From Archangium lipolyticum (GTDB taxonomy: Bacteria; Myxococcota; Myxococcia; Myxococcales; Myxococcaceae): a stretch of 64,000 nt of DNA. Under the pieces are notes generated by a model that worked only from the letters and a program-made list of their open reading frames with translations, searched no databases and was not told where the DNA came from. Shown here piece by piece: positions 1 to 7,318 of this stretch (positions within the stretch are counted from its first letter, which is position 1; each line of letters begins with the position of its first letter). The position numbers and the translations under genes are program-made. The stretch is from positions 186,001 to 250,000 of the forward strand of contig NZ_JANKBZ010000012.1 in the NCBI RefSeq assembly GCF_024623785.1, written 5' to 3'.

Positions 1-2445
1 CAGGTCGCAGAAATCGAAGCCATCGACAGAACACAGAAATGGAATTTCCGGCTGCCGTTGCTTCTGCAGATCTTCCGCGTTCTTGAACCATTCCTCAGCC
101 TGGGTTGCGTCACCCAGTTGATGCAGCACATGAGCCAGGGTCGAGCATGCGGACTGGCGGTGGAACTCATCGCCATCCCGATCGGCATGAGCAATGCTTT
201 TCCTGGCATAGGCGACGGCTTTCTTCAGCTCTCCAAGCTTCAAATGAACACTGCTCAGGTTGTTCGCCTCACCCGATGCCCCTTTCCAGTTCTTCCCCTG
301 GAGCTTCATGTCCAGTCCGGCCCGCATGGGTTCGGTGGCCTCACGCAGGCGCCCCATCGCCGCCAGGCCGTAACCGGCCAGATTGAGAATCCAGGCCTTG
401 TAGGCATCTGACAGCCCGGAAGCGGGTCTGGTCCAGGGTCTTTCGAAGAAGTTTGAAATGACGACCAGGTGTGTACCGAGCGCGCCAAGCTGTTTGACGA
501 TGAAGGCCCCGTTCCTGTTGATTCGTTCTCCGTAGATCTCCTGAAGCGCCTCCTGGTGTCTGCCTGCCTGACAACCATGACGGATTGCTTGGAAAAGGGG
601 CTCCATTTCTTCCAGTGTGGCGGGTTGGTGCGTGGCGGGCAACCCCTTGAAGTACTCGTATAGACAATCATGTGCCGCTCGCCACGCCCGCGGATTGTCC
701 GCCCGAAGCTTGACGCCGAAATGCTCGCGGACCAATGGATGGCAGTCCAGGGTGTCCGGTTGCCCTGGATGCTCCTCAGCGATCAATCGTGCATCCCTCA
801 GTCTGGCCAGGGCGAATTTCCAATCCTCGGTCGATATGCTTCTCAACCCGGAGGTCAACCCGTCAATCGGTTCCGCGGCAATGAGTGCCTCGAGCGCATC
901 CAGGCTCGCCGGCCGGTCGAAGAGCCCCATCAGATAGAGAATGTTCCGTTCGGGGGTGTCGCCAATCCACCGCTCGTAGGCCTCCATCACCCTCCGCGCA
1001 TGCCCACCGTGCTTGGGATCCTTGTAGATGCCGCCAGTCTGTGCGGAGACCTTGTCGCGCTGCCGTATGTCCCCATTGTAGGCGATGGCGATGTGCCGGC
1101 CCAGCAATGTCAGTCCAAGCGCATGTCCCTCGTAATCGGCTACTGCTCTTTCGAGCTCCTCTTGGAACCTTTCGGCCTCCAACTCGAAAGGCACCTCTCT
1201 TACATCGAGAGAGCGTAGCAGTTCGGCTCCTGCCTGCTTGGAGAGTCCCTCCAGGTTGATGGTTCTCGCGCCTCGGATGTCTTCCACCGGCAACCGCGTG
1301 GTGATCACACACAGGCTCTTGTGCTGCGTACGATCCAGTTCCTTCAGTAGCGCCTTGAGTCCGGCGTCCCTCAGTTGCCCTTGCAGGTCGCCGGGTGGGT
1401 ACTGGAGTGGCTCGAGCCCATCCAGGATCAAGAGGGTGCGCTGTTCTCGAATCAGCTCGGCGAGCCGCACCCCCTTGGCCCAGGATGTATCATCGGCTGC
1501 CTCGGTATCACCAAACCATTCGAGGGCATGTGTCAGGAAGGCATCGGCGGAGGCCTGTCTTCCTTCCACCGCGCCCTGGCTGTAGAATGACCAGGCATAG
1601 ACTCTCTCCGCACCGTCGAAGCCGCCGGCCTTGAGCCGTTCCAACCAGTGGTTGACGAGCGAGGTCTTGCCCACGCCTCCCCACGCCACCAGGCATAGGA
1701 CAGAAGTGCTGATGTCATTCCAAGCCTCATTCAATTGCTTGAGTTCGTCTTCCCGCCCGAAAAGCGCGTGTCCAGTGGATGGAAGCTTGGATAGAGTCGC
1801 TTTGGCGGTGGCCCGTTCAATGCCCGTTGGAGGTGCGATCCTGTTCAGATCGGGCCAGGTCTCGTACGCCACTTCGATGGGGTGGATATAGGTGGTGGAG
1901 GGGCCCTTCTCTTCTTCACCGTGTTGAATGCCAACGACCACCTTCCGCCGTGGATCGAAAACCGGTGCTCCACTCATGCCCCCGACCGTGCTGCCGCCCG
2001 GCAGGGATGTTTCGAGGTTGTAGACCATCCCGAACGAATGAAGGTTCTGCCCGGGCCGGAGTGTACCGGTGATTCTGTAGCCGTCCGTGAACCCCATTCT
2101 GTATCCGAACAGACGCACCTCCGTGTCGGGCTTCGCGGAGCCCAGGGGTACGCACTCGACAGGCTCTTCGAGCGGACTGCTGACCCTCAGGACGGCCGTG
2201 TCCTTCTCGAGGTTTGAAATATCCTGCACGAGGCGTGCGTGAAGCACCGTCTCCCTGTATTTGAGGTGGACGTCAGAGGGGTCGAGACCATTGTCGGTGA
2301 GAACGTGATGGCAGGTGATGCAGTATCCCGCTGGCGAGACCCAGAAACCGGTGCCGACAATGGTCCAGGACTCAGGACGGAATCTCGACTTCCTCGGGAG
2401 CAGGATGCTCACGACGCAACGTTCGACGAAGTCATCGAAATTCAT
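1..2445 (-). CDS. Trypsin-like protease / STAND NTPase / TPR fusion protein, 3' end beyond window edge
   Basis: The reading frame stays open for 815 codons from an ATG at 2445 to the left edge, so the C-terminus is missing. Residues 1-195 are a trypsin-like serine protease domain: TCHHVL (His47), LEKDTAVL (Asp82) and GGMSGAPVF (Ser158) give a complete triad. A STAND-type NTPase follows, with Walker A GGVGKTSLV near 256, Walker B LLILDGLEPLQ near 337-347 and a sensor-like ITTR near 380. The rest is helical TPR-like repeats. There is no signal peptide, so it is probably cytoplasmic. A GAGGG ribosome site overlaps the stop of the upstream membrane-protein gene, which indicates co-translation. 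STAND proteins act as ligand-triggered switches; here the protease would be the effector and the TPRs the sensor. A role in defence or self-killing is inference. Codon use is less GC-extreme than in the neighbours. Confidence 0.85.
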   Translation of the reverse strand, partial: MNFDDFVERCVVSILLPRKSRFRPESWTIVGTGFWVSPAGYCITCHHVLTDNGLDPSDVHLKYRETVLHARLVQDISNLEKDTAVLRVSSPLEEPVECVPLGSAKPDTEVRLFGYRMGFTDGYRITGTLRPGQNLHSFGMVYNLETSLPGGSTVGGMSGAPVFDPRRKVVVGIQHGEEEKGPSTTYIHPIEVAYETWPDLNRIAPPTGIERATAKATLSKLPSTGHALFGREDELKQLNEAWNDISTSVLCLVAWGGVGKTSLVNHWLERLKAGGFDGAERVYAWSFYSQGAVEGRQASADAFLTHALEWFGDTEAADDTSWAKGVRLAELIREQRTLLILDGLEPLQYPPGDLQGQLRDAGLKALLKELDRTQHKSLCVITTRLPVEDIRGARTINLEGLSKQAGAELLRSLDVREVPFELEAERFQEELERAVADYEGHALGLTLLGRHIAIAYNGDIRQRDKVSAQTGGIYKDPKHGGHARRVMEAYERWIGDTPERNILYLMGLFDRPASLDALEALIAAEPIDGLTSGLRSISTEDWKFALARLRDARLIAEEHPGQPDTLDCHPLVREHFGVKLRADNPRAWRAAHDCLYEYFKGLPATHQPATLEEMEPLFQAIRHGCQAGRHQEALQEIYGERINRNGAFIVKQLGALGTHLVVISNFFERPWTRPASGLSDAYKAWILNLAGYGLAAMGRLREATEPMRAGLDMKLQGKNWKGASGEANNLSSVHLKLGELKKAVAYARKSIAHADRDGDEFHRQSACSTLAHVLHQLGDATQAEEWFKNAEDLQKQRQPEIPFLCSVDGFDFCDL

Positions 2446-2453
2446 GGGGGCCC

Positions 2454-2828
2454 TCAATACCAGGCTTCAGCGAACCCGCCCCTCTTCCCCTTGTTGCCGA
2501 TGCTCGTTCCTCGCACGGGAGGTTTCACGCTCCCGGTGCTGGCCGCGGACTGCGCGACGAGGGTGTTGGCTCCTACGGCCGTGAGATAGATCAGGAACCC
2601 ATTGACCAATGCCACACCCCAGGTCAAAACCGTGGGATCCTCCACCCGGGAGGTGCCCAGGAACGACAGGGCAAGGGCCAGGAACAATCCGAACCATTTC
2701 TTGAGCGCCCTGCTATCCCTGGGTTCAATCAAGTAGCCGATCACGCTGGTGATCATCCAGACGGCTGTCGCCGAGCCGGTCAGGGAGAAAAGGCTATCGA
2801 GTGTATATAGTTCGTTTGGCACATCCAT
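2454..2828 (-). CDS. Small three-helix membrane protein, partner of the trypsin-STAND gene
   Basis: A 124-residue protein of unknown family. From the ATG at 2828 it has three hydrophobic segments, roughly residues 17-34 (TAVWMITSVIGYLI), 45-60 (FGLFLALALSFLG) and 66-91 (LTWGVALVNGFLIYLTAVGA), then a basic, Gly-rich tail. This start is chosen because GAGAGG lies six bases upstream; the frame remains open to a TTG at 2933 (159 aa), but that extension is hydrophilic and lacks a ribosome site. The stop is eight bases before the STAND start, so the two genes form an operon. It could be a membrane anchor, a protease substrate or a pore-forming effector released by the protease; nothing in the sequence decides this. 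Confidence 0.6.
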   Translation of the reverse strand: MDVPNELYTLDSLFSLTGSATAVWMITSVIGYLIEPRDSRALKKWFGLFLALALSFLGTSRVEDPTVLTWGVALVNGFLIYLTAVGANTLVAQSAASTGSVKPPVRGTSIGNKGKRGGFAEAWY

Positions 2829-3417
2829 GGGTTGCCTCTCGGGCATGGGGCCCAGTGACCATCCGGACGGCCATTCCCGCTCCTGTGGACTGGAGTCCGG
2901 GTCAGACACCCCGCCCCGTCTCACTTTCGACAACAGGCATCTTCCAGTAATACTTTCAAAGAGGCTCTTGTCCCGGGTGCTCAGGTAGCGCCCGGCACGG
3001 CAGTCCTTTCATGATGAGAGCGCACTGCTCTCGAAGGGCCTGATACCAGGCGTTGCCGGGCAACACGTCTGGAACGGACATCTGGACCTGGGACGTTTCG
3101 ATGGATGAATGCCATGGGGCCTCCGCGAAGCCCGCCTCGGCCAGGGACAGGACTCCGCCTTTGGGGTGGAGTCGGGCCTCCGGTGGATGTGAGCGCTGGC
3201 CCTCTCCCTCCACGGACGTCCCAACTGGGTAAGGCTCTTTGCCCGTGCTCCAGGCGAGCGAACGGCTCAGAAGGGAGACTCTGGGGTTTTGGCAGAGGCT
3301 CGAGCCGCCACCGAATTCACCCTGAAGTCACCTGGCCGTCCCACAAGCGCCTCACAGCAGTCGCAAGTCCCTACCTCACATGCGGATCATCTCCGAGCTC
3401 ACCGAGGAGGGCTCCGT
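2829..3417. other. Upstream region of the STAND operon and the divergent membrane-protein gene
   Basis: This stretch of about 590 bases lies between divergent genes. Apart from the weak small frame at 2956-3213 it shows no gene, repeat or tRNA. A promoter for the minus-strand operon must lie here or within the small frame, but I could not pick out convincing -35/-10 or -24/-12 boxes. Its base composition is less GC-rich than the coding DNA to the right. Confidence 0.4.
2956..3213 (-). CDS. Possible small hypothetical protein
   Basis: An open frame of 85 codons (GTG start) or 41 codons (ATG at 3081) lies upstream of the membrane-protein gene on the same strand. I recognise no domain. Ribosome sites are weak and third-position GC over the last 41 codons is only about 60 percent, near that of the trypsin-STAND gene but not a convincing coding signal. 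It may equally be leader sequence of the operon. Confidence 0.2.
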   Translation of the reverse strand: MEGEGQRSHPPEARLHPKGGVLSLAEAGFAEAPWHSSIETSQVQMSVPDVLPGNAWYQALREQCALIMKGLPCRALPEHPGQEPL

Positions 3418-4503
3418 TTGAGAGCCAGCCCCCCTGATCCCTCCACGCCCTCCGCCCGCCCGAAGCTCCAGCCGCGCGGAGTGGTACTCCATGCCGCCGG
3501 CCTGCTGGTCGCCGCCGCCTGCCTCCATGGAGCCTTTCGCGAGGTGGACCTGTCGCGCGCCTGGGGCGCCGTCGCGCTGCTCGGCCCCACCGTGCTGCTC
3601 GTCCCACTGCCCTATGCCCTCTCGGCGACCGTGGATGGGGTGGCCTGGAGCCGCATCCTCGCCGTGCTCGAGCGACGCGTGGCGCCGCTGAGGCTCCTCT
3701 CCTTCCGGCTCTCCGCGGACGCCCTGCTCATCAGCCTCCCCGGCGGCGCCTTCTTCGCCGAGACGCTCAAGCCCATGCTCCTCACGCGCCGCTGTGGCGT
3801 GCCCCTCCACGAGAGCGTGAGCGTCCTCGCCGCCCGCAAGTGCCTCATCGTCCTCGGCCATGGCCTCTTCCTGGGCCTGGGCGTGGCGCTCGGGTGGGAC
3901 TTCCTCGTCACCAGTTCCCAGCGCGTGCTCGGCGTCTCCGGGCTCCCGCACCTGGCGATGGGAGCGGCCCTGGCCCTCATCCTCCTGGCCGGTGGCTCGG
4001 CGTGGAGCCTCGGCGGGGGGGCGCTGGCCGGACGGCTGGGACGGCTCCTGGAGCGCCTCCCCAGCCGAGGCCTGAAGCGCTGGCTCGAGGGACGCAAGGC
4101 GGGCTTCGCGCGTGCGGACGGGCACCTCGGGAGGATGCTGGCTCCGCGCGAGTCCCTGCTGCCAGCCCTGCTCTACGTGGGCATGTGGGTGGCCGATGCC
4201 ACCGAGACCTTCCTCCTGCTGCGCCTGCTCGGCCTGGAGGTGGGCTTTGGCGAGGCGCTCGCCCTGGAAGGCATCATGTCGGTGCTCAAGGTGCTCGTCT
4301 TCTTCGTGCCCGCGGGGCTGGGCGTGCAGGACGCTGGCTACGCGGCCTTCATCGGAGGCCTCGCCGGCCCGGGGGCGCTGCACCTGGCCGCCGCCTTCGT
4401 CCTGCTCAAGCGCGCCCGTGAGGTGCTGCTCATCGCCGTGGGCTACGGGCTGCTGTTGTCACAGCGCAAGGCGCGGAGGCTGGAGATGGCGCCCACGGCA
4501 TGA
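3418..4503 (+). CDS. LPG-synthase-TM-like (UPF0104) integral membrane protein
   Basis: A polytopic inner-membrane protein of 361 residues from the TTG at 3418. That start follows GAGGAGGG (3404-3411) at six-base spacing; an in-frame ATG at 3289 would add 43 hydrophilic residues without a good ribosome site. About eight hydrophobic segments are visible, with the family-type stretch LPGGAFFAETLKPMLLTRR in the first third and FFVPAGLGVQDAGYAAF near the C-terminus. These match the membrane domain of lysylphosphatidylglycerol synthases and related flippase-like proteins. The soluble acyltransferase domain of MprF is absent, so lipid lysylation is unlikely; roles in lipid or polysaccharide transport are known for relatives. 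It converges with the next gene, six bases away. Confidence 0.7.
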   Translation: MRASPPDPSTPSARPKLQPRGVVLHAAGLLVAAACLHGAFREVDLSRAWGAVALLGPTVLLVPLPYALSATVDGVAWSRILAVLERRVAPLRLLSFRLSADALLISLPGGAFFAETLKPMLLTRRCGVPLHESVSVLAARKCLIVLGHGLFLGLGVALGWDFLVTSSQRVLGVSGLPHLAMGAALALILLAGGSAWSLGGGALAGRLGRLLERLPSRGLKRWLEGRKAGFARADGHLGRMLAPRESLLPALLYVGMWVADATETFLLLRLLGLEVGFGEALALEGIMSVLKVLVFFVPAGLGVQDAGYAAFIGGLAGPGALHLAAAFVLLKRAREVLLIAVGYGLLLSQRKARRLEMAPTA

Positions 4504-4509
4504 GGCCGC

Positions 4510-5400
4510 TCAGGAGAGGGGGGGTTGCCGTGGCCCCAGTGCGCCCACGAAACCCAGCGACAGCCAGGTGCCGATGAGGGGGGAGACGCCGAAGCCGAGG
4601 ACAGGCACGGGGAAATGACCGAAAGCGGGGGTGAGCGCCTGAAGCCCGAGGTACATCGCGAGGCCTGCGGTCACCCGCCGCGCCAGCGGGGAGGCGCGAC
4701 TCCACCCGCGTCCCCCCACGAGAGCCAGTCCCAGCGGGATGAGCGCCAGCGACGCGAGGGCCGCGACGCCCCAGAGCATGCCGGCTTCGGCCGCGAGCCG
4801 AACGATGCCCTCGACGTGAGGCACGGGGAGCAACGGGTCCGGGCGCGCCCAGGCGAGCGCGATGGACAGCAGCACCACCGAGCCTAGACCCCAGCGCAGC
4901 AGCGGCGCTCCGGGGGAGAGGATGAGGAGTACCAGCGAGGCGGCTCCAAACGCGGTCGCCTGGGCGGCATCCGGCTGAATGAGATGGAGCGCCTGCATCA
5001 AGAGGACGACGCCCGCTGCGGCGAGGGGCCTCCCCGCGTCGAATAGGACAGCGGTCCCGAGAAGAACGAGGGGGGCGAGGAGCGACGAGGCATGCACCCG
5101 GAGGGGCCCCAACACCCACCAGCGATGAACGTCGTCCAGGCCGGGAGACACGAGCGTCAAGAAGCCGCAAAGGAGCCCGCCGGCGGCAAGCGCGGGGGCC
5201 CACGCAAGCACCTTGTCTGGCGGAAGACGGGCAACCCGCGCACCCATCCACCCCGCGAGGATTGCAGCCACGGCCTGGAGCACGATGACGGCGGGTGACA
5301 CGCCGTGCCGGAGCATCACATAGACGCCGACCACAACCGCGGGCACAGGGGTGATGAGGAGTCCCCGGAGGCCGGAAAGACTGGCGAAGAGAGGGTGCAC
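4510..5400 (-). CDS. Divergent SEDS (FtsW/RodA)-like membrane protein
   Basis: A 296-residue polytopic membrane protein with about ten hydrophobic segments. Three stretches line up, in order, with landmarks of SEDS peptidoglycan polymerases: LGPLRVHASSLLAPLVLL (compare the LGxxxxQPSE region), LLMQALHLIQPDAAQATAF (compare the LQPDLGTA motif) and LQALTPAFGHFPVPVLGFG (compare the GLLPVTGxPLPFxSYGG motif). The protein is shorter than a typical FtsW or RodA and lacks the canonical PSE and SYGGS residues, so polymerase activity is doubtful. The GTG start at 5400 has GGAG five bases upstream. The SEDS relationship is inferred from motif order only. Confidence 0.5.
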   Translation of the reverse strand: MHPLFASLSGLRGLLITPVPAVVVGVYVMLRHGVSPAVIVLQAVAAILAGWMGARVARLPPDKVLAWAPALAAGGLLCGFLTLVSPGLDDVHRWWVLGPLRVHASSLLAPLVLLGTAVLFDAGRPLAAAGVVLLMQALHLIQPDAAQATAFGAASLVLLILSPGAPLLRWGLGSVVLLSIALAWARPDPLLPVPHVEGIVRLAAEAGMLWGVAALASLALIPLGLALVGGRGWSRASPLARRVTAGLAMYLGLQALTPAFGHFPVPVLGFGVSPLIGTWLSLGFVGALGPRQPPLS

Positions 5401-5551
5401 CGGCTCCGTATGGCAGGGTCACCCCCGGAAGCAAAGACCAGGAAGTCGTAGCCCACCAGGTGACCTCCCTACCGGCTCAACTTCTTTTCCAGAGGGGACA
5501 CCCTGGCTTACCGTGGCCCGCGCAGTGCTCACTCAGGAGGCACATCACAAG

Positions 5552-5824
5552 ATGCGAAGGACAATCATCGCAGGGTTGATGGCAGCGGGGATGCTGGCGG
5601 GTTGTGGAGGCACGTCCGACGAAGAGGTGTACATTTCGTGTGGCAACGGAACCTCGTGCACTGGTTCCGCTGAAAAGTGTGCGGAGCAGTGCGGCTCATC
5701 CGATGCGGACACGAAGCACGCTTCCTGGATCATCATTTATTGTTGCGACGGCTCCGAATGCCGTAGCCCCACCTCGGCTTCCGTCTGCTTCGAGTACTGC
5801 CAAACCCGCGACGGCGTTTGCTGA
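5552..5824 (+). CDS. Small Cys-rich lipoprotein
   Basis: A 90-residue protein with a lipoprotein signal: two Arg, a hydrophobic core and lipobox LAGC with the acylated Cys at 18. The mature part carries about eleven further cysteines over about 70 residues (for example SCGNGTSC, EKCAEQC and YCCDGSEC), so it should be disulfide-bonded at the cell surface or in the periplasm. The ATG at 5552 follows CAGGAGG; longer in-frame starts lack signal character. No family is recognised. Small Cys-rich lipoproteins of this kind are common in myxobacteria. Confidence 0.6.
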   Translation: MRRTIIAGLMAAGMLAGCGGTSDEEVYISCGNGTSCTGSAEKCAEQCGSSDADTKHASWIIIYCCDGSECRSPTSASVCFEYCQTRDGVC

Positions 5825-5941
5825 CGCCGGGGTAACACCTCTCGTTCTGTCATGCGGCGGCCCGCCCCGAACTTTCAGGGCGGGCCGCTGTGCTTCACCC
5901 GCAGCGGAAAACCCATTCGCGTCAGGGTAGGCTCGGCGGAC

Positions 5942-6565
5942 ATGCGCTCCTCCCTTCATATTCGGCCCTACCACCCGGATGACCGGGATGCTGTGTATGA
6001 CATCTGTGTGCGTACGGGTGCGGACGGGCAGGATGCTCGGGGTCTCTACCGGAGCGACGAGCTGCTGCCCGACGTCTACGCGGGCCCCTACCTCGAGCTC
6101 GAGCCGCAACTGGCGTTCGTGGTCGATGAGGGCGGACGCGCGGTCGGGTACGTGCTCGGCGCCGCCGACACGCCGGCCTTCGTGGAGGCCTGGCATGCCC
6201 GGTGGCTGCCGCGCGTGGCTGGCCGTCATCCCCGCCCGGTCGAGCCGGCCCTCTCCGCGGAAGAGCGGCTGATCGCCAGGCTGCACCATCCCGAGTGGAT
6301 GCTGGCGCCCGAGCTGGCCCCCCACCCGGCGCACCTGCATGTCAACCTGCTCCCCCATGTGCAGGGGGCCGGTTTCGGCCGGCGCCTCGTGGAGACATTC
6401 CTTGCCGCGGCGGCCGCCGTGGGCGCGCCCTCGCTCCATCTGGGCACGAGCAACGACAATACCCAGGCACTGCGTTTCTATGAGCGTCTGGGCTTCCAGA
6501 GGCTCACCGTGGCGGGAGACGTGGGTACCACGTATTTCCACTGCCCCACGGGGACGCGCGGTTGA
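5942..6565 (+). CDS. GNAT-family N-acetyltransferase
   Basis: A 207-residue single-domain acetyltransferase. It opens with the usual HIRPYHPDDRDAVYDIC helix-strand pattern. The acetyl-CoA pyrophosphate loop is seen as LLPHVQGAGFGRRLVETFL, followed by LGTSNDNTQALRFYERLGF, the standard GNAT C-terminal motif. An insert between the early strands (WHARWLPRVAG and the following 30 residues) resembles the bacterial relatives of the acetyltransferase-like domain of O-GlcNAcase. The start at 5942 is chosen because the upstream in-frame extension is Pro/Arg-rich with no family similarity. The substrate is unknown. Confidence 0.8.
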   Translation: MRSSLHIRPYHPDDRDAVYDICVRTGADGQDARGLYRSDELLPDVYAGPYLELEPQLAFVVDEGGRAVGYVLGAADTPAFVEAWHARWLPRVAGRHPRPVEPALSAEERLIARLHHPEWMLAPELAPHPAHLHVNLLPHVQGAGFGRRLVETFLAAAAAVGAPSLHLGTSNDNTQALRFYERLGFQRLTVAGDVGTTYFHCPTGTRG

Positions 6566-6737
6566 CGGGGTCCGAGCCCCCTCTCCCGTTGCCCTCCAAC
6601 AGGAAATCCACCGTATCCCGGACGCCGGGCAACTGGCCGCCCCCTGCATCCATTCGTGGCCTGGGAGCTTGTGACCGTGGGCGAACCTCTCCTAACCTGG
6701 GAGTTTGTCCGTCGATGGACTTGGAGAGGGGCTGAGC

Positions 6738-7316
6738 ATGAATCGCGAGGGAAGTGAGCTCCTGAGCCGTAGACGGCTCCTGGTGCTGGGGTCAGCGGCG
6801 GGCACCGGACTGTTGCTCTGGGGTTGCAAGGATGACCCCAAGCCCGCGCCGTTCGATCCGAATGCCGCCGTCCCAGAGGGGCTCCTGGATCCTGAAAACA
6901 CGGGAACGCTGAGCGCCGTCGAGGCCGCGTCCCTGTGGACCGTATTCTCCGCCATCGGTACGCGCTGGAAGAATGGTGGGTTCTGCACCATTGATCAGGA
7001 GGGACTGCGGGAGATCCTCGACCTCAAGACAACACAGACGCCGAGCTATTTCTCGGAGTACCAGCTGATCCATCGCGCTTACGAGCAGCTCAGCCAGCAA
7101 TACGGCCCGGAGCGTGCCCTTGATGAGCTCTTCGCCATCCCAGCCGATGCTCCAGAGACGACGGTGGCGGGCCACATCCGCAAGTACACGCTGGCGGAGC
7201 TCATCAACCTGCAGGTCTCCCATGGCTCATTCCGGCAGATGGGTTACCTCAACTACCCGGGCTTCATGGGTGGAACCTACAACGATCCGTCCCATCTGCC
7301 GTACCGGGGGGCCTGA
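6738..7316 (+). CDS. Tat-exported lipoprotein, gluconate 2-dehydrogenase subunit 3-like
   Basis: A 192-residue protein with a twin-arginine signal (SRRRLLVLG, Arg11-13) that ends in a lipobox LLWGC (Cys30), so it should be folded in the cytoplasm, exported by Tat and anchored to a membrane. The mature part (SAVEAASLWTVFSAIG and the following helices) resembles the small subunit of membrane-bound gluconate dehydrogenases. The downstream oxidoreductase gene begins two bases after the stop, so the pair is translationally coupled. Such small subunits carry their FAD partner across the membrane by hitch-hiking, which fits the lack of a signal on the partner. A ribosome site GGAGAGGGG precedes the ATG at 6738. 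Confidence 0.7.
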   Translation: MNREGSELLSRRRLLVLGSAAGTGLLLWGCKDDPKPAPFDPNAAVPEGLLDPENTGTLSAVEAASLWTVFSAIGTRWKNGGFCTIDQEGLREILDLKTTQTPSYFSEYQLIHRAYEQLSQQYGPERALDELFAIPADAPETTVAGHIRKYTLAELINLQVSHGSFRQMGYLNYPGFMGGTYNDPSHLPYRGA

Positions 7317-7318
7317 GC

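Noticed and set aside
2816-2838. A TGGCAC...TTGC sequence resembling a sigma-54 promoter
   Set aside because: The spacing between the two elements is too long, and it lies inside the membrane-protein reading frame on the wrong strand for any gene.
3105-3437. A 110-codon plus-strand frame upstream of the LPG-synthase-like gene
   Set aside because: Pro/Ser/Arg-rich translation with no ribosome site or motif, overlapping the leader of the real gene.
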